Positions 6,935 through 14,850 are shown, counted from the first letter of the stretch. The stretch: DNA of 33,850 nt from CAZPNX01 sp964518765 (GCA_964518765.1 CAZFJC010000027.1:1-33850), one strand, 5' to 3'. The notes: generated from the letters alone by a model not told the origin. Program-made: numbers and translations.

Positions 6935-7789
6935 TTATCTGAACTCCCCGATAAGCTCAGCCCTCTTCGCCAGGTCGATTTTATGATGGACCAGTGGCTC
7001 CTCGCCTATCTGCGGCAGCTGTGTCTCCAATGCCGGCCGGTCGTTCTGATATATGACCCCGATGGGTATCCTCTCCCCCCACTCCAGCGCCTTGGCGAAG
7101 GCCGCCTGGCGGTCGAACGGGTCGTAATCGTCCGACAGCCGGTAGACCCGCTCCTTGTACCACTGGTAGGTGTTGACCTTGTTGAAGGTGACGCAGGGCT
7201 GGAGGATGTCCACCAGGGCGAAGCCGGGGTGCTTGATGGCCTGGGCGATGAGCTCGGCCAGGTGCTCCCCGTCCCCGGCGAAGCCGCGGGCCACGAAGGA
7301 GCAGTCGCAGGCCACCGCCACCGCCAGGGGATGCTCCGGCGGCAGCACGGCGCCCCAGGGCGTGGTCGGGGTGACGAAGCCATGGTCAGAGGTGGGCGAG
7401 GCCTGGCCCTTGGTCAGCCCGTAGACCTGGTTGTCGTGCACCAGGTAGGTGATGTCCAGGTTGCGCCGCATGGCGTGGACGAAGTGGTTGCCGCCCTCGG
7501 CGTACCCGTCGCCGTCGCCGCCCTCGGCGATGACCGCCAGCTTGTGGTTGGCCAGCTTGATGCCCTGGGCCGCCGGCAGAGCCCGACCGTGCAGCCCGTT
7601 GAACAGGTTGCATTTCAGGTAGTGCGGCAGCTTGGGCGCCTGGCCGATGCCGGAGGAGAACATCGCCCGGTGGGGCGGGATCTCCAGTCGGGCCAGGGCC
7701 TGCTTGACCGCCTTGAGGATCCCGTGGTTGTAGCACCCCGGACACCAGGCTATCTCGTCGCGGCTGTCGTAAATGTCAGTGTTCAGCAT
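6935..7789 (-). CDS. korB: 2-oxoacid:ferredoxin oxidoreductase, beta subunit
   Basis: The 284-residue beta subunit binds thiamine diphosphate and a 4Fe-4S cluster and performs oxidative decarboxylation of a 2-oxoacid with reduction of ferredoxin. The thiamine site is visible as GGDGDGYAEGGNHFVHAMRRN with HDNQVYGLTKGQASPTS downstream. Cluster Cys candidates are C16 and C19 in WCPGC, C60 in YLKCN and the Cys in LQPCVTF. The LHGRALP block is typical of the KorB/VorB type. It follows korA after a 47-base palindrome. The true substrate (2-oxoglutarate, pyruvate, branched-chain or aryl oxoacids) cannot be decided from sequence. Confidence 0.93.
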   Translation of the reverse strand: MLNTDIYDSRDEIAWCPGCYNHGILKAVKQALARLEIPPHRAMFSSGIGQAPKLPHYLKCNLFNGLHGRALPAAQGIKLANHKLAVIAEGGDGDGYAEGGNHFVHAMRRNLDITYLVHDNQVYGLTKGQASPTSDHGFVTPTTPWGAVLPPEHPLAVAVACDCSFVARGFAGDGEHLAELIAQAIKHPGFALVDILQPCVTFNKVNTYQWYKERVYRLSDDYDPFDRQAAFAKALEWGERIPIGVIYQNDRPALETQLPQIGEEPLVHHKIDLAKRAELIGEFR

Positions 7790-7797
7790 ATTGATCC

Positions 7798-7844
7798 ACC
7801 TAACCCCTGCCCCTTCCCCACTGGGGAAGGGGCAGGGGTTAGGT
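7798..7844. repeat. 47-base perfect palindrome between korA and korB
   Basis: Positions 7798-7820 and 7822-7844 are exact reverse complements (23 bases each) around a single C at 7821. The arms are C-rich on the left and G-rich on the right (CCCCTGCCCCTTCCCC core). The right end touches the last base of the korA stop codon (7844-7846). As RNA from the minus strand it would form a very stable hairpin just after korA and before korB. There is no U-run after it, so it is not a textbook terminator. It resembles REP-like intergenic palindromes and could stabilise the korA message or lower korB expression. Confidence 0.9.
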
Positions 7845-9604
7845 TAAACGGTATTCAAGCTATCCACTATATACCCGGCCGTCAGCGGGCGGCCGTCGAA
7901 GCGGTGGATCTGGCCCCCCGCCTCCAGCCCCAGCTCCGCCCTGAGTAACTTAGCGAACTGGCCGGTGGCGTTCTGTTCGATCACTATCACCTTATGGTAC
8001 TTGGACAGCAGCTCTCCACCGCTTTTGGACAACGGCCAAACCTGGGGAAAGTGGACGGCCGCCGCCTCCACCCCGTGCTCGCACAGCCACCCGGCCGCCT
8101 CCCGGATTGCGTGCTTGGTGGAGCCGAAGCCGACCAGGGCCAGCTCGGTCTCTGTACCCGAAACCTCCGGTTCCAGTGCTTCTTCCTTCATCCCTCGAAG
8201 CTTGGTCAGGCGCTTGGCCACCATCTGCCGTCTTATGGCCGCGCCCTCGGCGATGTGCCCCTCCTCGGTGTGCTCGTCGCTGTCCCAGTAGGACACCGCC
8301 CGTGGGGTTCCCGGGACCAGACGCGGCGACACCCCGTCGGCCGTGATCTGATAGCGCTTGTAGCCGCGCGGACCGTCAGGCCAGTCTTCCACCACCTTGC
8401 CCCGGTCGATGCAGTATTTCGAGGCGTCGATCCCGTTAAGCGTCCAATAGGAGTCGTTTAGATTCTGGTCGCCTAGGACGATTACGGGGGTTTGATGCTT
8501 ATCAGCCAGGTTGAAGGCCAGAACCATGGCCTCGACCGTCTCCGCCGCGTCCCCGGGGGACAGTATGGCCCGGGCGAACTCGCCGTGCCCGCCGTGGAGC
8601 GCGAACATCAGGTCGCCCTGTTCGGTGCGGGTGGGAAAGCCGGTGGCCGGCCCCGGACGCTGGGCGATGAAGATGACCAGGGGCACCTCGGTCATCCCGG
8701 CCAGAGAAAGGCCTTCGACCATCAGGGCAAAGCCTCCGCCCGAGGTGCAGGTCATGCTTCTGGCGCCCGCCACGCTGGCTCCGATGGCCATGTTTATTGC
8801 GGCGATCTCGTCCTCGGCCTGCTCCACTATCAGGCCGTGCTCCCTCTGCCTGGCCGCCAGATACTCCATGATGGCCGTGGACGGCGACATGGGGTAGGCC
8901 GACAGGAACTGGACCCCGCCCAGCATGGCCCCCAGCCCCGCCGCCTCGCTCCCTGTCATCAGCAGCTTGCCTTTATCCCTTTCCCCTTTAACCTCCACCC
9001 TACAGAAGGGGCACGCCCCCTTGGGGAAGTTCCTCAGCGTATAGTCATACCCCGCCCGGGCCGCCCGGATGTTGGCCTCCACCGCTTGGTCCCCCTTGCG
9101 GGCGAAGATGTCCCCCAGGGTGTCGGCCAGGACGTCGATGTCGTACTCCATCAGGCCGAAGCAGGCGCCCGAGGCCACCGAGTTCACCATTAGCTTGTTC
9201 TTGCCGTGCTCCACCGCCAGTTCCTCCAGCGGCACCGGAAATAGTTTTAGCTTATTGGCGATTTGGTCGTCGAGCGGAGCCGAGACGACCGGCGATGAAA
9301 ACTTGCTGTCGAGTATGACGACCCCGCCCTCCACCAGCTCCCCGGCGTGCAGCTCCACCGACTCCGCGTTCAGCGCCACCAGGATGTTGCTCTTCTCGGC
9401 CAGCGAGCCCACCGGCCGGTCCGATATCCGCAGGACGGCGAAGTTGTGCCCGCCCCGGATGCGCGACATCAGGTCCTGGTAGCAGTGGAGGTGGTAGCCC
9501 TGCCGGGCCAGCGCCTTGGCCACCGAGTAGGCGATGGTCTGCATGCCCTGGCCGGCGGCCCCGGCGATCTTGATGGTGAGGTCGATCACGGAAAGTGGTT
9601 CCAT
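7844..9604 (-). CDS. korA: 2-oxoacid:ferredoxin oxidoreductase, fused gamma-alpha subunit
   Basis: A 586-residue fusion of the gamma domain (about 1-190, motif IAGAAGQGMQTIAYSVAKAL and SRIRGGHNF) and the alpha (pyrimidine-binding) domain (about 210-585). The alpha part shows GSEAAGLGAMLGG, the YPMSPSTAIMEYLA block, EDEIAAINMAIGASVAGAR, TSGGGFALM and PGPATGFPTRTEQGDL, all standard for this enzyme class. With KorB it forms the oxidoreductase that makes acyl-CoA and reduced ferredoxin. The ATG at 9604 has no clear ribosome site; it is eight bases after the AbrB-like gene, so translational coupling is likely. No separate ferredoxin-like delta subunit gene is present nearby, so electrons should leave on a free ferredoxin. 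Confidence 0.93.
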   Translation of the reverse strand: MEPLSVIDLTIKIAGAAGQGMQTIAYSVAKALARQGYHLHCYQDLMSRIRGGHNFAVLRISDRPVGSLAEKSNILVALNAESVELHAGELVEGGVVILDSKFSSPVVSAPLDDQIANKLKLFPVPLEELAVEHGKNKLMVNSVASGACFGLMEYDIDVLADTLGDIFARKGDQAVEANIRAARAGYDYTLRNFPKGACPFCRVEVKGERDKGKLLMTGSEAAGLGAMLGGVQFLSAYPMSPSTAIMEYLAARQREHGLIVEQAEDEIAAINMAIGASVAGARSMTCTSGGGFALMVEGLSLAGMTEVPLVIFIAQRPGPATGFPTRTEQGDLMFALHGGHGEFARAILSPGDAAETVEAMVLAFNLADKHQTPVIVLGDQNLNDSYWTLNGIDASKYCIDRGKVVEDWPDGPRGYKRYQITADGVSPRLVPGTPRAVSYWDSDEHTEEGHIAEGAAIRRQMVAKRLTKLRGMKEEALEPEVSGTETELALVGFGSTKHAIREAAGWLCEHGVEAAAVHFPQVWPLSKSGGELLSKYHKVIVIEQNATGQFAKLLRAELGLEAGGQIHRFDGRPLTAGYIVDSLNTV

Positions 9605-9612
9605 TTAAAGCG

Positions 9613-10080
9613 TCAGTATTGCGGAATTGCCCCCTTGAATGCCTTGGCGTGTGCCGTCAGCGGCCCCTTGGCGCCCATGACGAAGGCCACGTTGCTCCCG
9701 CGGATGGAAAGGAGATCGTCGCCCCTTTTCAGTGAAAAAGCGCTCATCGTTCCATAGCCAATGGACAATGCGCCGCCTTCCCTCACCTTCATCCAGCAAT
9801 AAAGACGGCCCTTGTATCTGACGCATTCGCCCTCGGGCGTTTTGTACTTGCCCAGCGACAGGTTTCCCTCGAACAGGCCCTTCATTATGGAACGTTCCAT
9901 CAACCCCTTCCGGCTGACGCAGAACCCTCCGGTGCTCTTGCTGCCGGAGACCAGTATGACTCTGTCCCCAGGCTCGATCCCATATTCCTTGAGAGCGTCC
10001 GGCGGCAACACCAATCTTCCATCACGCCCGATCCTTGACCATCCGAATACGTATTTTCCGCCTTTGGCGATCTGCGGCAT
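9613..10080 (-). CDS. AbrB/SpoVT-like domain protein
   Basis: A 155-residue protein. The N-terminal part (about 10-50; SRIGRDGRLVLPPDALKEYG, then IEPGDRVILVSGS) matches the swapped-hairpin AbrB/MazE/SpoVT DNA-binding fold. The remainder, about 60-155, is a further small domain I do not recognise by name; it contains YKGRLYCWMKV, SAFSLKRGDDLLSIRGSNVAFVMG. The stop lies eight bases upstream of korA, which suggests co-transcription and possibly a regulator or accessory of the oxidoreductase. The 81 bases before it hold no strong promoter or ribosome site. DNA binding is inferred from the fold; the target is unknown. Confidence 0.75.
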   Translation of the reverse strand: MPQIAKGGKYVFGWSRIGRDGRLVLPPDALKEYGIEPGDRVILVSGSKSTGGFCVSRKGLMERSIMKGLFEGNLSLGKYKTPEGECVRYKGRLYCWMKVREGGALSIGYGTMSAFSLKRGDDLLSIRGSNVAFVMGAKGPLTAHAKAFKGAIPQY

Positions 10081-10161
10081 ACTCGACTTATCAATCTTCA
10101 GCGATGCAAGTGTCGGACTTCCCCCAGCGCCGATTCTTCACCCACCAATTAAGTCGGGACC

Positions 10162-10986
10162 CTACAGCTCCAGCGTCTCCCCCTCCCTGGCCCCGGCCAC
10201 CTCGATCTTCGTTTTCGTTTTAACTTCAGAGATTATCTCGTCCAGCTGCTTGTCGGTCCGCTCCGGGTCGTGGTGGGTGAATATCAGCCTCCTGACCCCG
10301 GCCTCCTCGGCCAGGGCCACCGTCTCCATGAAGGTGGAGTGGCCCCAGCCCCGGGTCCTCTTCATATCCTCCTCGGTATACTGGGCGTCGTGAACCAGGA
10401 TGTCGGCGTCCCGGCAGAACCTCACGAACTCCGAATAGTCTGTCTGAGGTTTTTCCGACTTGAGCTCGTTGTCGGTTAGGAAGCAGAACCTCTTTCCGTT
10501 CTCGCTGGCCCGAATGCCGTAGGTGGGCACCGGATGGTTGTTGCGGATGGTGTCGATGTGGGCCCCGCCGAAGTCGAAGCCGTTTCGATCGATTATCTGG
10601 AACTTCACCTGGGACTGCACCTCCTGGAGGTCGGCCGGGAAGACGTAGCCGTCCATCTGCTCGTAGAGGGTGTTGTAGAGGCGATCGAAGCACTCGTTGT
10701 CGGCCACGAACATCAGCCTGAAGCGGGACAGGTAGATGGGTAGGAAGAAGGGCAGGCCCTGGATGTGGTCCCAGTGGACGTGGGTAACGAAAATGGGGAT
10801 GGTGGGCACCTCCTTCTCCCCCATCATCCTCAGGCCCAGCTTGCGCATGCCGGTGCCGGCGTCGACGATCATCCGGTAGCCTCCGCCGGTGATTATCTCC
10901 AGGCAGGTGGTGTTGCCGCCGTATCCGGCCGTCTCCGGCCCCGGCGCCGCGATCGAGCCCCGCACTCCGTAGAAAGTGATCTTCAT
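10162..10986 (-). CDS. MBL-fold metal-dependent hydrolase
   Basis: A 274-residue metallo-beta-lactamase fold protein. The metal motif is THVHWDHIQG (H69, H71, D73, H74), with NNHPVPTYG, LTDNELKSE, ILVHDAQYTEED and the late THHDPERTD giving further ligands. The opening MKITFYGVRGSIAAPGPETAGYGGNTTCLE is typical of a ribonuclease Z/phosphodiesterase-like subgroup. Members of this subgroup are often found with response regulators or cyclic-nucleotide proteins; here the gene follows a GAF/HD-GYP c-di-GMP phosphodiesterase, which fits a signalling role. GGGA precedes the ATG by seven bases. Substrate is not known. Confidence 0.87.
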   Translation of the reverse strand: MKITFYGVRGSIAAPGPETAGYGGNTTCLEIITGGGYRMIVDAGTGMRKLGLRMMGEKEVPTIPIFVTHVHWDHIQGLPFFLPIYLSRFRLMFVADNECFDRLYNTLYEQMDGYVFPADLQEVQSQVKFQIIDRNGFDFGGAHIDTIRNNHPVPTYGIRASENGKRFCFLTDNELKSEKPQTDYSEFVRFCRDADILVHDAQYTEEDMKRTRGWGHSTFMETVALAEEAGVRRLIFTHHDPERTDKQLDEIISEVKTKTKIEVAGAREGETLEL

Positions 10987-11002
10987 CGCTCTTTCCCGTA
11001 TT

Positions 11003-11050
11003 AACGTTGAACGTTGGGCGTACTACGTTGAACGTCCAACGTTGCTACGT
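11003..11050. repeat. AACGTTGAACGT-rich short repeat cluster
   Basis: In the gap between the HD-GYP and MBL genes the motif ACGTTGAACGT occurs twice as a direct repeat (11004-11014 and 11025-11035). ACGTTGG at 11011-11017 is also the reverse complement of CCAACGT at 11036-11042, and a further ACGT lies at 11047-11050. The stretch can fold as a hairpin. Such GTTGAACGTT-type repeats are common intergenic elements in many bacterial genomes. No ORF is present here. Confidence 0.7.
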
Positions 11051-11053
11051 TTG

Positions 11054-12220
11054 TCAGATCTCCTTGTACCGGTCGTAGACTTCGGTCACCCGTCCCCAGC
11101 CCTTTTCGAAGGCGGCCACCACCTCCGGATCGAAGTGGGTCCCCGAGCCCTCGCGGATGATGGACATAGTGTCGTCCAGAGACATGGCCGGCTTGTACAC
11201 TCTCTTGTTGGACAGGGCGTCGAAGACGTCGGCCAGGGCCACGATCCTCCCCTCCACCGGGATGTCCGATCCCTTGAGCCGGGTGGGATAGCCGGTGCCG
11301 TCCCACTTCTCATGGTGGGTGAAGGCGATGGTCTGGGAAAGCTTCATCAGCGGCACCTCCGAGCCTTTGAGGATCTCGGCCCCGATGAGGCAGTGGGACT
11401 CGATGATCCTGCGCTCCACCTCGTTCAGTCGGCCCGGCTTAAGCAGTACCGCGTCCGGAATGCCGACTTTTCCCACGTCGTGCATGGGGCTGGCCAACAG
11501 AATGATCTCCACCTGGTCGGCCGGAAGGCCCAATTCCTTTGCGATGATGGCCGAGTAGTGGCTCATGCGCCGGATGTGATTGCCGGTCTCCTTGTCCCGG
11601 TACTCGGCCGCCACCCCCAGCCGGACGATGGTGTCCAGGTGGGCCTGTTTGATGTCCCGATGCAGCTGGGCGTTTTTAACGGCCACCGCCGCCTGGGAGG
11701 CCACCGCCGACAGCAGCTCTTGGTCGTCTTGGGTAAAGGGAACGATGTCGCCCTTTTCATCCTTGGCATTGATGAGCTGCAACACTCCGATGATGGCGCC
11801 CTCGGTGTCCTTCATCGGCAGCTGGAGCATGGATTGGGTGCGGTAGTTGGTGCGCTGATCGAAGGAACGGTCGAAGGAGTAGGGGGCGGAATCGGGGATC
11901 TGATAGGCGTCGGGGATGTTGAGGGCCTGGCCGGAGAGGGCCACATAGCCGGAGAGCGACTTTTTTGAGAGCGGCACCGGGAACGGTTTGAACATCATCT
12001 CCTCGGCCCTTTTGCCCTCCCGGCGGGCCAGGGTGTCGTTCTGGCTGACCACAAAGTTGAGGTGGTCGCCCTCGACTATATAGAGGCTGCCGGCGTCGGC
12101 CCGGGCGAACTCCCTGGCCTGGCTGACGATCATCTCCAAAAGCTTCTCCAGGTCGCGCACCGCCGACAGAGCGATGCCTATCCTCACCAGCTTCTCCAGG
12201 GCGGTGTTGCACTGTTCCAT
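11054..12220 (-). CDS. GAF and HD-GYP domain protein, probable cyclic-di-GMP phosphodiesterase
   Basis: A 388-residue cytoplasmic signalling protein. A GAF sensor domain covers about 20-182 (DAGSLYIVEGDHLNFVVSQN, SLSGYVALSGQALNI, GVLQLINAKD). The HD-GYP domain covers about 192-385. Catalytic and metal-binding residues are all present: H215 in GNHIRRMSHY, H247-D248 in HDVGKVGIPD, H302-H303, and the signature D307-GTGYP, with LADVFDALSNKRVYK following. This matches active enzymes that hydrolyse cyclic-di-GMP. No transmembrane segment is seen. An AAAGGAAC ribosome site precedes the ATG. The GAF ligand is unknown; given the redox neighbours, a redox or cofactor signal is possible. Confidence 0.93.
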   Translation of the reverse strand: MEQCNTALEKLVRIGIALSAVRDLEKLLEMIVSQAREFARADAGSLYIVEGDHLNFVVSQNDTLARREGKRAEEMMFKPFPVPLSKKSLSGYVALSGQALNIPDAYQIPDSAPYSFDRSFDQRTNYRTQSMLQLPMKDTEGAIIGVLQLINAKDEKGDIVPFTQDDQELLSAVASQAAVAVKNAQLHRDIKQAHLDTIVRLGVAAEYRDKETGNHIRRMSHYSAIIAKELGLPADQVEIILLASPMHDVGKVGIPDAVLLKPGRLNEVERRIIESHCLIGAEILKGSEVPLMKLSQTIAFTHHEKWDGTGYPTRLKGSDIPVEGRIVALADVFDALSNKRVYKPAMSLDDTMSIIREGSGTHFDPEVVAAFEKGWGRVTEVYDRYKEI

Positions 12221-12232
12221 GTTCCTTTCCCG

Positions 12233-12541
12233 TCAAAAGGTGATTATCGCTAGAAAAACGAGGAACGCCACCCAGATTGCGGCCAGCAGCAGAACCCCGG
12301 CCCGGGCTCCCAGCTTTTTTATCACCGTAAATCTGATTCCCAGCAGGCCGTGGCTGATGATCATCATCCCCAGAGCCGTTGCCGCCCAGGGGCCGGCGTG
12401 CAGGGCGCCGGCCAAGCCGCCGTCCTCGCCTCCCATCCTGCCCACGGCCCAAAGCCCGGTCAGCAGCTGGGCCGGAAGCAATAGGAGCATCGTCCATCCC
12501 AGGGCCCGGTGTATCCTGGTCAGCGCTGCCTGGATCTTCAC
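12233..12541 (-). CDS. Small three-helix membrane protein, possibly cytochrome b-like
   Basis: A 102-residue integral membrane protein with three predicted helices at about 16-33, 52-70 and 82-101. Histidines H11 (RIHRALGW), H48 (ALHAGPW) and H64 (IISHGLLGIR) sit near or inside helices, an arrangement seen in small b-type cytochrome subunits, but haem binding is only a possibility. The start is GTG at 12541, overlapping the stop of the YHS gene as GTGA, so expression is probably coupled to that gene. It ends 12 bases before the GAF/HD-GYP gene. I do not recognise a named family. Confidence 0.7.
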   Translation of the reverse strand: MKIQAALTRIHRALGWTMLLLLPAQLLTGLWAVGRMGGEDGGLAGALHAGPWAATALGMMIISHGLLGIRFTVIKKLGARAGVLLLAAIWVAFLVFLAIITF

Positions 12542-12699
12542 TTTTCGTCCTTATCTTGTCGTAGATACTTCTCGGGATTGCGTTCGAATGCCTGCTTGCA
12601 GGCCTCGGCGCAGAAATAGTAGGTACGGCCGTTGTATTGGAAGACGGACGCCGCCTTCTGGCGGCTCACCTCCATGCCGCATACCGGATCCCGCTCCAT
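12538..12699 (-). CDS. YHS-domain protein (53 residues)
   Basis: Short gene found by direct translation. It starts MERDPVCGMEVSRQKAAS and continues with VFQYNGRTYYFCAEACKQAF, then ERNPEKYLRQ; this is a complete YHS domain (DPVCGM, then YYFCxxxCKxxFxxxPxKY). YHS domains bind transition metals and occur alone or on copper ATPases and oxygenases. AAGGAG lies five bases before the ATG. The stop overlaps the GTG of the small membrane protein. Cys7, Cys32 and Cys36 are candidate metal ligands. Confidence 0.9.
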   Translation of the reverse strand: MERDPVCGMEVSRQKAASVFQYNGRTYYFCAEACKQAFERNPEKYLRQDKDEK

Positions 12700-12733
12700 A
12701 TCGGCTCCTTTTTCCCGACCCGGGGCAGGCTTC

Positions 12734-12904
12734 CTACTGCTCCTCCTCCTCCACCATCTCGAACATGTCCTGGGAGGCTCCGCAGTCAGGGCACACCCAG
12801 TCCAGAGGCAGGTTGTCGAAATAGGTGCCGGGCCGGATGTCGCTGTCCGGGTCCCCCAGGTCGGGGTTGTAGATGTAGCCGCAGACTGTGCAGCGCCAGA
12901 TCAT
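12734..12904 (-). CDS. Rubredoxin
   Basis: A 56-residue one-iron electron carrier found by direct translation. The two knuckles are C5-T-V-C8-GY and C38-P-D-C41-GA, with the classic Tyr after the first knuckle, IYNPDLGDPDSDIRPGTYFDN in the middle and LPLDWVCPDCG. GGAGG lies eight bases before the ATG. An acidic tail (MVEEEEQ) ends the protein. It is a stand-alone rubredoxin, distinct from the rubredoxin domain fused to FTR in the same block. Partners could be rubrerythrin- or flavoprotein-type oxidoreductases outside the window. Confidence 0.96.
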   Translation of the reverse strand: MIWRCTVCGYIYNPDLGDPDSDIRPGTYFDNLPLDWVCPDCGASQDMFEMVEEEEQ

Positions 12905-12935
12905 GGCTGGTTCCTCCCTATCGGTGTGGGCTGGC

Positions 12936-14099
12936 TCATTTTCGCTCGATGGCCGACAGTATCTCCTCCCGGGATATCAGCCGGTCCAGACGCATTACAA
13001 AAATATCCCGGTCGCCCCCACGGTTGGAGTCGTATAGGATGCTTGACCCGTCCGGTGAAAAGCAGTAGCCGAACTCCTGGGTCGGGCTGAAGGTCAACCT
13101 GATGGGAACACCCCTCTCGATGTCGTAGAGGAAGACCTCGTCATTCCCCTCTCGGGAAGAGGTGAAAAGCATCTTCCTGCCGTCTGGCGAGAGCGCCGTC
13201 GGCAGGGCCGCCCTGAAGGAGGGGGCATTCAGCATGACCTTGGGGCCGCCGGCGGCCGCGGCGGTGAATAGCACCACCTGGTTCTCCCGCTCCTCCTGCA
13301 CCAGCATCCGACCCTGGCAAAGCGAGAAATAGATCTTATTCAGCGGGTCGTCGAAGACAGGCCTGAGGCCTGACTCGCGCCCGGTGCCGGCCCCGGCGGC
13401 GTCGGCAGAGTATATCCGATATTTGTCCCCCCGATCCGAGATGAACAGCACCTGGCCGCCGTCCGGGGAAAAGGCCGGCAGAGCGTCCTGGCCTGGATGG
13501 TATGTCAGGCGGCGCGTCTTGAAGGTAGAAAGATCCAACAGGTAGATCTCATCGTTTCCGTCGCGGTCCGAGACGAAGGTCAACGTTCGTCCGTCCGGCG
13601 AGAACGATGGGGCGAAGTCGATGGACCGATTGTTGGTCAGCCGCCGCTGGCCGCTGCCGTCGGATCCCATTAAGTAAAGCTCGGTGTTTCCGTCGCGCTT
13701 GGAGCTAAAGGCTATCAGCTGGCCGTCGGCCGATAAGGCCGGGAAGGCATCGTTGCCCGGGGCCGTTGTCAGCCTGACCGAGGGGTAAGGTTCCTGCCCC
13801 AGGAATCCGGCTACCTTCTGCCTGAGAAACGGATCATCGGCCTTGGCCGGGCTCAGCCGGCAGAGCACCTGGTATTCACGAATAGCAGGCCCGGCCGAGT
13901 CGCAGCGGCAGTAGGCCGTTGCCAGCCCGAAGTGGGCTGCCGGATCGCGAGGAGTGGTGTTGACCGCCATCCCGAACTGCTGGATGGCCCTCTCCAGATC
14001 GCCCAGCTCTAAAAACTCCTGGCCCTTTCTCAAGTGCCCGTCCCGGCCGCAGGAGGCCAGGGCCGGCAGCAGCAGCCACCAGAGATTTCTCAACCTCAT
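12936..14099 (-). CDS. Lipoprotein with TPR-like N-terminus and TolB-like beta-propeller
   Basis: A 387-residue lipoprotein: lipobox LASC with Cys17. Residues about 22-100 form TPR-like helices (HLRKGQEFLELGDLERAIQQF, PRDPAAHFGLATAYCR). From about 105 to 375 there are PD40/TolB-type blades with the repeating FSPDG motif (LSADG, FSPDG, FSPDG, LSPDG, FSPDG), plus one degenerate blade around the QEERENQVVLF segment, so a six-bladed propeller is likely. Not TolB itself: it lacks the TolB N-terminal domain and carries a TPR instead. Its start overlaps the end of the previous lipoprotein gene as ATGA. Probably a periplasmic or outer-membrane-anchored scaffold. Confidence 0.85.
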   Translation of the reverse strand: MRLRNLWWLLLPALASCGRDGHLRKGQEFLELGDLERAIQQFGMAVNTTPRDPAAHFGLATAYCRCDSAGPAIREYQVLCRLSPAKADDPFLRQKVAGFLGQEPYPSVRLTTAPGNDAFPALSADGQLIAFSSKRDGNTELYLMGSDGSGQRRLTNNRSIDFAPSFSPDGRTLTFVSDRDGNDEIYLLDLSTFKTRRLTYHPGQDALPAFSPDGGQVLFISDRGDKYRIYSADAAGAGTGRESGLRPVFDDPLNKIYFSLCQGRMLVQEERENQVVLFTAAAAGGPKVMLNAPSFRAALPTALSPDGRKMLFTSSREGNDEVFLYDIERGVPIRLTFSPTQEFGYCFSPDGSSILYDSNRGGDRDIFVMRLDRLISREEILSAIERK

Positions 14100-14797
14100 C
14101 TGCCGGATCTCTTGTTCCTTTTGGAGCTTGTCTTTTTTGCCGCCGTCTTCTTGGGCTCCGCCTTGGCCTGCTCCCAGGCAAACGGCTGCAACAGGTCGTC
14201 GGCGGCGACGTAGGTCAGAATCTTGCTATCCAGCACCATCTGGTTGTAGAGTCGCATCTCCCCAAGATTTTTCTTGCCCAGGGACTGGAGCTGGGGCTTG
14301 AGGGATTCGAGACGCCGGTAGGAACTGTTGGTGCTCTGGGCCAACTGGTCTAGCTCGGCCTGGTGCCTGATTCTGGCCAGGGTGTTGCCGCTGGTCTGTC
14401 TCTCTATGCGCTCCAACTCCGAACTGGCCCGGCTGTACTCGACCATGGCTTCCACCGCCTGAGCCTCGTACTGCAGGAACATAAGTTGGGTAACCAGGCT
14501 GGAGTCCATGGCGGCCAGCAGGTTCTGATGGCGGCGGATGTCCTTCATCTGACCCAGATCCAGGTGCATCTGCTGCCCACGCGTCATGATGTCGCGGTAT
14601 TTGGGGAGCGTCTCGTCCAGCCTCCCCCCCGGCAGGCCTCTGACCTCGGACCTCAGCCGGGAGATCTCCTGCGTCAGCACGTAATAATTCAGGGCTGCCG
14701 GCATGATGCTCTGCGAAACCTCCCTCTCGGTTTTGGAGCATCCGGCCAGGGCCAACGTGGCCATGGCCAGCGCCACCGCCGTCCTCTTTCCGCTCAT
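14096..14797 (-). CDS. Coiled-coil lipoprotein of unknown function
   Basis: A 233-residue lipoprotein with lipobox LAGC (Cys20). The mature part is almost entirely alpha-helical with heptad-like patterns (about 40-205), and it ends in a very basic tail rich in Lys, Arg and Ser (about 212-233). No known domain recognised. The ATG follows AGGGGA, and the gene is the first of the long minus-strand block, driven by a strong promoter (see 14822-14850). It is coupled to the TPR/propeller lipoprotein by an ATGA overlap, so the two may form an envelope complex. The basic tail could contact anionic polymers, which is a guess. Confidence 0.75.
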   Translation of the reverse strand: MSGKRTAVALAMATLALAGCSKTEREVSQSIMPAALNYYVLTQEISRLRSEVRGLPGGRLDETLPKYRDIMTRGQQMHLDLGQMKDIRRHQNLLAAMDSSLVTQLMFLQYEAQAVEAMVEYSRASSELERIERQTSGNTLARIRHQAELDQLAQSTNSSYRRLESLKPQLQSLGKKNLGEMRLYNQMVLDSKILTYVAADDLLQPFAWEQAKAEPKKTAAKKTSSKRNKRSGR

Positions 14798-14821
14798 CGC
14801 CTATTTCCCCTTTTCGAATGC

Positions 14822-14850
14822 ATTTTATTCGCAGCGGGTACAAAAGTCAA
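14822..14850 (-). promoter_or_regulatory. Near-consensus sigma-70 promoter for the minus-strand block
   Basis: On the minus strand, TTGACT (14850-14845) is followed after exactly 17 bases by TAAAAT (14827-14822). Predicted start of transcription is near 14815, giving a leader of about 18 bases before the lipoprotein ATG at 14797. It is one of the two best promoter matches for this long colinear block. Confidence 0.8.

Noticed and set aside
6821..7948. Long open frames opposite real genes, such as 6821-7948 (+), 638-1522 (+) and 23033-24196 (+).
   Set aside because: They lie antisense to well-supported genes (korB, amidase/GT4, DUF4175), show low-complexity composition (many Arg, Gly, Pro or Ser) and no recognisable domain; they are by-products of GC-rich DNA.
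10081..10161. Inverted repeat CGACTTA (10084-10090) and TAAGTCG (10150-10156) in the AbrB-MBL gap.
   Set aside because: Seven bases separated by about 60 is close to chance and no further structure supports it.
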